From NCBI GenBank assembly GCA_013151655.1, contig JAADHX010000487.1, positions 1 through 6,638 of the forward strand: a stretch of DNA of 6,638 bases. The letters run 5' to 3'. The position numbers and the translations under genes were made by a program. Under the pieces are notes generated by a model. The model did not search any database, was not told where the DNA came from, and worked only from the letters and a program-made list of their open reading frames with translations. Shown piece after piece: positions 1-5,289 of the stretch (position 1 is the stretch's first letter; each line of letters begins with the position of its first letter). This DNA comes from Actinomycetota bacterium. Lineage in GTDB: Bacteria; Actinomycetota; Acidimicrobiia; Acidimicrobiales; Poriferisodalaceae.

Positions 1-688
1 GAGACAACAACAGCTTTGTTGCCGCATAGGCAAGCCGTGGCCCGTCGGCGATGCGTCGGCCCAACGCGGTTGCTTCGGCCATCAGTTCGTCGGGTTCGAC
101 AACTCGATTGGCCAGGCCGATGTTCACCGCCTGATCAGCCGTCACCGGTTCGCCGAACATCAAGATCTCGGTTGCGCGGCCAAGACCCACAAGCCGGGGC
201 AAAAGGTAAGCCGACCCCATATCGCCTCCCGATAGCCCGACACTGGTGAACAAGAACCGGAACTTGGCGTGCGGAACCACCAAGCGGAAATCGGAGGCGA
301 GCGCAATAACGGCGCCGGCGCCAGCCACGGTTCCGTTGATGGCAGCAACGATCGGAATTGAACATTCGCGCATGTTCTGAATGACGGCCCCAGTCATTCT
401 CGTGAACTCAAGAAGCTGCTTCGGGTTGAACTTGAGTAGCTCGCCGATGATCTCGTCGACGTCGCCACCAGAGCAGAACCCGCGGCCCTCGCCAGTGATG
501 ACAATGGCATCCACATCGCCTCTCAACGGCAACTCCTTGAAGAGCTCACGTAGGTCGGCGTAGCTCTCAAAGGTGAGGGCGTTCAGCTTCTCAGGTCGGT
601 TAAGCGTGATCGTCGCCACCCGGTCGTCGAGTGAGAAATCGAAGTGCTCCCAGTTTTCGTGGAACGGAACCGATCCGCGGAACCTCAT
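1..688 (-). CDS. Enoyl-CoA hydratase/isomerase (crotonase) family protein, 3' end cut by window edge
   Basis: The first 229 codons are visible; the gene continues past base 1. It is clearly a crotonase-fold acyl-CoA enzyme: NRPEKLNAL (residues 30-38), the first oxyanion-hole/CoA segment GRGFCSGGD (68-76), the second AAINGTVAGAG (115-125), then VGLSGGDMG (150-158) and LLPRLVG (162-168). Start ATG (688-686) has a strong GGAGGAG ribosome site at 702-696, 7 bases away, and overlaps the dehydrogenase stop as ATGA. The two glutamates that catalyse hydration in classical enoyl-CoA hydratase appear replaced, by Val127 and Phe147 in my hand alignment. Asp156 falls where dienoyl-CoA isomerase has a catalytic Asp. 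It may therefore be an isomerase, a hydrolase or a ring-opening enzyme acting on a dearomatised ring CoA ester rather than a simple hydratase. Family is certain, reaction is not. Its place as third gene of the operon supports a step after ring dearomatisation. Confidence 0.93.
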   Translation of the reverse strand, partial: MRFRGSVPFHENWEHFDFSLDDRVATITLNRPEKLNALTFESYADLRELFKELPLRGDVDAIVITGEGRGFCSGGDVDEIIGELLKFNPKQLLEFTRMTGAVIQNMRECSIPIVAAINGTVAGAGAVIALASDFRLVVPHAKFRFLFTSVGLSGGDMGSAYLLPRLVGLGRATEILMFGEPVTADQAVNIGLANRVVEPDELMAEATALGRRIADGPRLAYAATKLLLS

Positions 689-1407
689 GGTTGTTCTCCT
701 CCATCGAGCAGGACTTCGCGCCCATGCTCATCGCTGGCTACTAACGAAAGCACGGCGTCCGCGACCTCGTGGATTTCGAGAATACGGCCATGTGGTGTCA
801 CCGAGGACAGTCGCTGCTCGGCCGTGGCAAGGTCCGAGCCTGTGCGTGCGGCGATGTTACTGATCGTGGCCTCAGTCATCGGCGTGCGCACAAACGTTGG
901 GCACACCGTGTTGGAGGTAACACCCTTGCCATCGACCTCGGCCGCCAAAACACGCATGAGCCCGAGCACCGCGTGCTTCGAAGCCGAGTAGGCAGCCGTG
1001 TAGCGCGCTCCCTCGACCGCCGCAGTCGAGGCCACGGTTACGACGCGGCCCCACCCACGCATCTGCATCTGATCGATCACCTCGCGAATGCACAAGAACG
1101 CGCCAGTGGCATTGACGGCGAGATTGCGATTCCAATCATCGACCGTGGTTCGGCCGACAGCGTCAGACGTAGAGATGCCTGCGTTGTTGATCAAGATGTC
1201 GACCGGACCAATCGTGGCGAATGCGGTCTTGACCCGGTCAGGCTTGGTGATATCGCACACCATTGCTTCCACCCCAGTAAGCGGCTCGGGCGGTGCCGTG
1301 CGCGCCAACGCGATGACCCGGTGACCGTTGTCGGCCAAACCGGTCGCAATGGCCAAACCTATTCCTCTGGTGCCACCGGTGACGACGGCGATCTTCTTTT
1401 TGTTCAT
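685..1407 (-). CDS. Short-chain dehydrogenase/reductase (SDR, classical type)
   Basis: This 240-residue protein has the full classical SDR set: the Rossmann glycine motif TGGTRGIG (10-17), CDIT (51-54) at the adenine pocket, NNAG (74-77), Asn99, catalytic Ser127, and the YSASK box with Tyr140 and Lys144. Length is typical. Arg36 just after the second beta strand favours NADP(H), though this is only a tendency. Near the C terminus the usual ITG-x-x-x-x-DGG pattern is reduced to a bare LLDGG (233-237). The family interconverts alcohols and ketones; here the likely substrate is a hydroxy- or oxo-cyclohexane(ene)carbonyl-CoA or a ring-opened 3-hydroxyacyl-CoA, inferred only from context. The start overlaps the OYE stop as ATGA (1407-1404). 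No well-spaced Shine-Dalgarno precedes it (a GAGG lies about 20 bases upstream), so it probably depends on translational coupling. The stop overlaps the next start in the same way. Confidence 0.95.
   Translation of the reverse strand: MNKKKIAVVTGGTRGIGLAIATGLADNGHRVIALARTAPPEPLTGVEAMVCDITKPDRVKTAFATIGPVDILINNAGISTSDAVGRTTVDDWNRNLAVNATGAFLCIREVIDQMQMRGWGRVVTVASTAAVEGARYTAAYSASKHAVLGLMRVLAAEVDGKGVTSNTVCPTFVRTPMTEATISNIAARTGSDLATAEQRLSSVTPHGRILEIHEVADAVLSLVASDEHGREVLLDGGEQP
696..702 (-). promoter_or_regulatory. Ribosome binding site of the crotonase-family gene
   Basis: Reads GGAGGAG on the minus strand, 7 bases before the ATG at 688-686 and inside the 3' end of the dehydrogenase gene. It is the strongest Shine-Dalgarno match in the window. 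It fixes this start and suggests the third gene can be initiated independently as well as by coupling. Confidence 0.8.
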
Positions 1408-2837
1408 TGATCAGCCATCAAATCGACCTCTACCCGATTGCTCGCCTGACCTCGTCGGCCCGCGCTGTCGTATGGCACTACCCGGTACTGGTAGCGATGT
1501 CCCGATAAAGCACGATCGTCGAGATGACGAGTTCGGGTGCAAGCGGTGATGCGATCGAACGTGCCGCCGTCGGTGCTGCGCATCAGGTCGTAACCGGTTG
1601 CTCCTCCATCGGCGGCTGGCCAACTCAGTCGAACCTCGCCAGGCCGCAGGGTTGCATTCAACGGTTTGTCGTTGGTCCACAGCAGTTCTGATTCGGTCGA
1701 TTCGCCTGGCCTTGGGGCTTGCGTGGCACCTGCGGGCCAGAGGTAACACACAACGGTCTTGAAGCTGCCGTCGAGCGACTTACAAACGTTGCAATAGATA
1801 CATCGAACAGTTTCATCGACGCGTCCGTCGCGGGCCTTGGCGGGAAGATACGGATCGGCCAGTAGCGCTCTGGCCATGCCGACGATGTCGCACGACTCGT
1901 CGTCGAGAACCCGATCGGCGAGTTCGACCGAACCAATCTTGCCGGTGCCCAACACGGGCGTGTCGTGTCCGGCTGCTCGCAATTCGCGTCGAACCGAACG
2001 CGCCATCCAGATGTTGACCGCGTCTGGGTAGTTGGAACCAGGCATGCAGCGGTCGCCAGAGAACCCCGTATATGGGTAGAGCGGCTCGCCGTCACGATGG
2101 ACAGCATCTTCGAACTTTCCGCCAACCGAGAGCGAAACGTAGGCCGCACCCAGGTCGGCGAATCGAACTGCGAACACCGCCGCATCATCGACCGAGTAGC
2201 CCCGCCGGATCGCCTCGTCGGCATTGAACCTGACCGACACCGGAAAGTCACCAACGCGCTCGGTGACCGCCTGCATGACCGCCGTTGGTAGACGCAGCCG
2301 ATTCTCAAGAGTCCGGCCATACTCGTCGCGCCTTCTGTTCTGGCGCGAAAGAAACGACGACAGCGTGTAGGCGTGTGCCATATGCAACTCGACGCCATCA
2401 AACCCAGCGAGGGCTGCCCGTTCGGCCGCATCGGCAAACAAGCCGGGGAGAACTTCGAGATCGTCGACACCGAGGTCGGCAATCTTCTGGCGCCATCCCG
2501 ACCGGGCAATCTTCAGGAAGTGGATTATCTGTAGGAACACCTTGGCTGGCCCGGCCGAGTGGCACGCCTGGGTCACGCGCTCCAGGCCAGGTACAAACTC
2601 ATCGGAGGACACCCGCAGTAATGGCCCCGATCGGCTCTCATGGATAGCTGAGGCTTCCACCACGATGAGACCAACACCACCCTCGGCGAACCGCCGATAA
2701 CGCTCGACTATGGGTTCGTTAACGAACCCATCTTCACCAGACAGCCTCGTAACCATCGCCGGAACAGCAAGACGGTTGGATAGCTCTAGAGAGCCGACCG
2801 ACAACGGATCGAACGCGGATACCACGACACAGACCAT
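1404..2837 (-). CDS. OYE-family FMN oxidoreductase with Cys cluster and C-terminal fibronectin type III-like domain
   Basis: This 477-residue protein has three parts. Residues 8-335 form an old-yellow-enzyme FMN barrel: FDPLSVGSLELSNRLAVPAM (9-28), GVGLIVVEASA (55-65), QIIH (103-106), the active-site strand GVELHMAHAYTLSSFLS (148-164) with His152, His155 and Tyr157, DEYGRTLENR (171-180), and phosphate-binding GTGKIGS and VGMARALLADP. Residues 346-364 carry Cys346, 349, 352 and 364, resembling the 4Fe-4S motif of 2,4-dienoyl-CoA reductase-type enzymes. The NAD(P)H/FAD domains that follow in that family are absent. Residues about 388-472 instead look like a fibronectin type III domain (LSWPA, GYDLMRSTDGG, YQYRVVPYDSAG, ASNRVEV). 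No signal peptide or membrane segment is visible, so it should be cytoplasmic. It probably reduces an enoyl- or dienoyl-CoA made by the divergent hydroxylase/reductase. ATG 2837 lacks a clear Shine-Dalgarno; GTG at codon 5 is the alternative start. Confidence 0.9.
   Translation of the reverse strand: MVCVVVSAFDPLSVGSLELSNRLAVPAMVTRLSGEDGFVNEPIVERYRRFAEGGVGLIVVEASAIHESRSGPLLRVSSDEFVPGLERVTQACHSAGPAKVFLQIIHFLKIARSGWRQKIADLGVDDLEVLPGLFADAAERAALAGFDGVELHMAHAYTLSSFLSRQNRRRDEYGRTLENRLRLPTAVMQAVTERVGDFPVSVRFNADEAIRRGYSVDDAAVFAVRFADLGAAYVSLSVGGKFEDAVHRDGEPLYPYTGFSGDRCMPGSNYPDAVNIWMARSVRRELRAAGHDTPVLGTGKIGSVELADRVLDDESCDIVGMARALLADPYLPAKARDGRVDETVRCIYCNVCKSLDGSFKTVVCYLWPAGATQAPRPGESTESELLWTNDKPLNATLRPGEVRLSWPAADGGATGYDLMRSTDGGTFDRITACTRTRHLDDRALSGHRYQYRVVPYDSAGRRGQASNRVEVDLMADQ
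1419..1676 (-). other. Fibronectin type III-like domain at the C terminus of the OYE protein
   Basis: This segment encodes about residues 387-472 of the OYE-family protein. The FnIII pattern is visible: Trp406 in the first-sheet strand (VRLSWPA), Tyr416 in GYDLMRSTDGG, an aspartate turn (LDDRALSGHRYQYRV) before the conserved Tyr-x-Tyr-Arg-Val strand at 449-453, then YDSAGRRGQASNRVEV. These are hallmark positions of bacterial FnIII modules. Such modules mostly sit in secreted or surface proteins. Here it is the tail of an apparently cytoplasmic flavoenzyme and could mediate subunit or partner contacts. The domain call is by eye from the residue pattern. Confidence 0.75.
1746..1802 (-). other. 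Candidate 4Fe-4S cysteine motif in the OYE protein
   Basis: Encodes residues 346-364, with cysteines spaced C-x2-C-x2-C-x11-C, just after the FMN barrel. Dienoyl-CoA reductase and related Fe-S OYE enzymes carry C-x2-C-x3-C-x11-C at this place, so the cluster is likely retained with one residue fewer between the second and third cysteines. Such a cluster normally passes electrons to FMN. Confidence 0.7.
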
Positions 2838-2871
2838 AGCGAAGTTCTAGCGATCGCAGAAAACTCGCTAT
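2836..2871. promoter_or_regulatory. Interrupted 36-bp palindrome, candidate operator in the divergent promoter
   Basis: Perfect 7-base arms ATAGCGA (2836-2842) and TCGCTAT (2865-2871) are centred on the same point, between 2853 and 2854, as a perfect 8-base palindrome GCGATCGC (2850-2857). A TT/AA pair also matches (2845-2846 with 2861-2862). In all, 13 of 18 possible base pairs are symmetric. The left arm overlaps the start codon of the OYE gene and the right arm overlaps the -10-like box of the hydroxylase/reductase gene, so a protein bound here could control both directions. Which regulator binds is unknown; the PaaX-like protein encoded nearby is the obvious candidate. Confidence 0.5.
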
Positions 2872-2874
2872 ACT
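2869..2874 (+). promoter_or_regulatory. Candidate -10 box (TATACT) for the hydroxylase/reductase gene
   Basis: TATACT matches the sigma-70 -10 consensus at five of six positions and lies 35 bases before the ATG. It would give a leader of roughly 29 bases that includes the ribosome site. No good -35 hexamer is seen at 16-19 bases upstream; the best is TTCTAG at 2845-2850, which is poor. An activator or a relaxed actinobacterial promoter is possible. Most of this box lies outside the palindrome but its first three bases are inside the right arm. Confidence 0.45.
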
Positions 2875-2898
2875 CCGACTCTCAGAGACAGACGCAAC

Positions 2899-2903
2899 GG
2901 GAG
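2899..2903 (+). promoter_or_regulatory. Ribosome binding site of the hydroxylase/reductase gene
   Basis: GGGAG lies 6 bases before the ATG at 2910 and decides this start over the in-frame ATG at codon 6 (2925). The FAD-binding strand begins directly after codon 6, so both starts would leave the domain intact. Confidence 0.65.
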
Positions 2904-2909
2904 CGCTGT

Positions 2910-5240
2910 ATGCAGACGAACGGTATGCGGATCGACTGTGTGGGCGGCGGGCCAGCCAGCCTCTTCTTGTCGATCCTAATGAAGTCGCGTCGACCCGACT
3001 CCGACATCGTTGTGTACGAGCGAAACCGACTGGGCGACACCTTCGGATTCGGGGTTGTGTTCTCCGACGAAACGTTGTCGAACATTGCCCACGCCGATCC
3101 GGTCAGCATCGAAGCTATCGAAAGTCAGTTCCGCTACTGGGGCGAAATGGAAGTGCGGTTCAAGGGTCGAACCTTCGACACCGAGGGCCACGGCTTCGCC
3201 GCGCTGTCGCGAGCTACGCTCCTCGAAATCCTCACCGCGAGAGCTATCGAGCTGGGTGTCGATGTGCGGTTCGAGTCGCACATCACCAGCCTCGATCAGT
3301 GCCGCGATGCAGACCTCATCGTGGCCGGCGACGGTATCAACAGCACCATCAGAACCGAGCTGGAACAACAGCTTGGTCCCTCTCTACCGGTAAGCCCGGC
3401 CCGATTTATCTGGACCGGTACCACAGCCAAGTTCGATCGATTTACGTTCATCTTCGAAGAAACCGAACATGGCTGGGTTCAAGCTCACGTTTACCCCTTC
3501 GACGACGAACGGTCGACGTTCATCGTCGAGATGGCTGAAGACACCTGGAAGGCGGCGGGTCTAGAAGGTCACGACAGCGGACTAGCTGTCGGCGAGTCTG
3601 ACCAATTCGGAATCGACTGGTGCGAGTCGGTGTTTGCCGGCCATCTCGATGGCGCCGAACTAATCAGCAACAACTCGCGCTGGGTTAACTTCCGGCGAGT
3701 CAACTGCGAACGCTGGTCGGCTGGCAACGTCGTGCTACTCGGAGACGCGATACACACCGCCCATTTCTCCATCGGTTCTGGCACGAAGTTAGCACTCGAA
3801 GACGCAGTGAGCCTTGCCGACGAACTGGTACTCCAAGACACCACCGCTAGCGGAATCAAGGCCGCGTTGTCGAACTTCGAGACGAACCGACGCCCAGCCG
3901 CAGAGAGTCTTCAACGAGCCGCAGCAACGAGCGAAGAGTGGTTCCAACAAGTCGACCACCACGCTCACCTTCCGGCCGAACAGTTCGTGTTTTCGCTCCT
4001 GACTCGTTCGATGCGGGTGACCCACGACAACCTCAGTGAGCGCGACCCGGCGCTAGTCGAATCGACTCGGGCCTGGTTCCACGCGTCGCGACCGATTGCT
4101 CACCGGCCAGCCGATCTAGCGACGGACCCGATCTTCTATCCATACACGCTTCGAAACCTCGCCCTTCACAACCGCATCGTGGTATCACCCATGGCCCAAT
4201 ACTGCGCCACTGATGGGCTTCCGGACGACTGGCACATGGTTCACCTCGGCAGTCGAGCGGTTGGGGGCGCTGGCCTGATCATGACCGAAATGACGTGTGT
4301 TTCACCCGAAGGTCGCATCACTCCGGGGTGTACCGGTCTGTGGAACGACGCCCAGACCGCAGCATGGGCCAAGATCGTGACCTTTATCCACGACAACACC
4401 TCAGCCAAGATCGCGTTGCAACTCGGCCACGCTGGGCGCAAAGGTGCCACCAAGGTTGCCTGGGAAGAGATGGACGCGCCACTCGACGAAGGTGCATGGC
4501 CACTGATTTCGGCGTCTGCGCTGCCATATCGGCCGGACTCGGCGGTTCCAAGCGCGATGACGCTCGATGACATGGACACGGTTCTGGCCGACTTTGTGGC
4601 CTCAACCGAGAGGGCGGCTACGGCTGGGTTCGACCTCCTTGAGGTGCACGCCGCTCACGGATACTTGTTGTCGTCGTTTTTGTCACCGGTAACAAACGCA
4701 CGCTCCGACGAGTTCGGCGGTTCACTCAAGAACCGGGCTCGATTCCCGCTCCGGGTCATCGACGCAGTACGAGCAGCCTGGCCCCAAGATCGACCTTTGT
4801 CAGTTCGGGTCTCAGCAACAGACTGGATCGACGGCGGGTTCGATGCCACCGACGCTGTCGAGTTCGCACGCATGCTCAAGGACCACGATGTCGACATCAT
4901 CGATGTGTCAACCGGGCAGGTCGACCAGGCCGAAGACCCTGAATATGGGCGCCTTTACCAAACCCCATTTGCCGAGGCGATACGCAACACCGTTGACATT
5001 CCCACCATGGCCGTTGGGGCGATCTCAAGTATCGACGACATCAACACCATCTTGCTAACTGGTCGGGCCGATCTTTGCCTGCTCGCACGGGCCCACCTGG
5101 TCGACCCGTACTGGAGCCTCAACGCGGCGATCGATCTCGGCCAACACGACCAACCGTGGCCTCGCCAGTATCAGGCTGGTCGCACCAGCCGCCGTCGCGA
5201 ACAGTCGGCCACTGCCATGATCGACCGCGATCTGCGGTAG
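2910..5240 (+). CDS. Fused FAD monooxygenase/OYE reductase, 2-aminobenzoyl-CoA monooxygenase/reductase-like
   Basis: A 776-residue fusion. Residues 6-395 are a class A FAD aromatic hydroxylase: dinucleotide motif CVGGGPAS (10-17), acidic end of the second strand YER (36-38), DG motif AGDGINSTIR (139-148), and FAD-ribityl GD motif VLLGDAIHTAHFSIGSGTKL (275-294). Residues about 404-745 are an old yellow enzyme: LALHNRIVVSPM (417-428), AGLIMTE (454-460), QLGHAGRKG (504-512), active-site LEVHAAHGYLLSSFLSP (577-593), EFGGSLKNRARF (601-612), and LLARAHLVDPYW near the end, with no Fe-S cysteines after the barrel. In Azoarcus evansii this architecture hydroxylates 2-aminobenzoyl-CoA with O2 and then reduces the ring to a 2-amino-5-oxocyclohexene-carbonyl-CoA. 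Salicylyl-CoA 5-hydroxylases share it, so the substrate stays open. Length is normal and the protein appears intact. It is transcribed divergently from the OYE/SDR/crotonase operon and converges with the regulator. The last Gly of the dinucleotide motif is Ser17. Confidence 0.92.
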   Translation: MQTNGMRIDCVGGGPASLFLSILMKSRRPDSDIVVYERNRLGDTFGFGVVFSDETLSNIAHADPVSIEAIESQFRYWGEMEVRFKGRTFDTEGHGFAALSRATLLEILTARAIELGVDVRFESHITSLDQCRDADLIVAGDGINSTIRTELEQQLGPSLPVSPARFIWTGTTAKFDRFTFIFEETEHGWVQAHVYPFDDERSTFIVEMAEDTWKAAGLEGHDSGLAVGESDQFGIDWCESVFAGHLDGAELISNNSRWVNFRRVNCERWSAGNVVLLGDAIHTAHFSIGSGTKLALEDAVSLADELVLQDTTASGIKAALSNFETNRRPAAESLQRAAATSEEWFQQVDHHAHLPAEQFVFSLLTRSMRVTHDNLSERDPALVESTRAWFHASRPIAHRPADLATDPIFYPYTLRNLALHNRIVVSPMAQYCATDGLPDDWHMVHLGSRAVGGAGLIMTEMTCVSPEGRITPGCTGLWNDAQTAAWAKIVTFIHDNTSAKIALQLGHAGRKGATKVAWEEMDAPLDEGAWPLISASALPYRPDSAVPSAMTLDDMDTVLADFVASTERAATAGFDLLEVHAAHGYLLSSFLSPVTNARSDEFGGSLKNRARFPLRVIDAVRAAWPQDRPLSVRVSATDWIDGGFDATDAVEFARMLKDHDVDIIDVSTGQVDQAEDPEYGRLYQTPFAEAIRNTVDIPTMAVGAISSIDDINTILLTGRADLCLLARAHLVDPYWSLNAAIDLGQHDQPWPRQYQAGRTSRRREQSATAMIDRDLR

Positions 5241-5289
5241 GAGATTCAGCCAGTAAGCAAACGGCCGTCGTCCCGAATTTCCTTCTGCT
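5241..5289. other. Short convergent intergenic gap with no clear terminator
   Basis: These 49 bases separate the stop codons of the hydroxylase/reductase (plus) and PaaX-like (minus) genes. A short palindrome, ACGGCCGT, lies near 5261-5268, but I see no loop-forming GC stem followed by a T run on either strand. Termination here may be Rho-dependent or occur inside the neighbouring genes. Confidence 0.6.

Noticed and set aside
769..1410. A 213-codon open frame on the plus strand
   Set aside because: It lies fully antisense to the SDR gene, whose motifs are complete. Its translation is Arg/His-rich, has no recognisable domain, and reflects the GC-rich antisense codon pattern.
1658..2509. A 283-codon open frame on the minus strand in another frame of the OYE gene
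   Set aside because: It is a frame-shadow of the well-supported OYE gene, with Ser/Arg-rich low-complexity translation and no domain.
2285..2647. A 120-codon plus-strand open frame opposite the OYE gene
   Set aside because: It is antisense to a conserved coding region, has no recognisable motif, and has a composition typical of shadow frames.
2850..2857. GCGATCGC as an isolated repeat-type octamer (HIP1-like) or a methylation site
   Set aside because: I saw it once in the window, and it shares its dyad centre with the flanking ATAGCGA/TCGCTAT arms, so it is better read as the core of one operator-like element.
2867..2897. A minus-strand promoter using TATAGC (2872-2867) with TTGCGT (2897-2892)
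   Set aside because: The spacer would be 19 bases and both boxes are weak; not strong enough to list as a feature.
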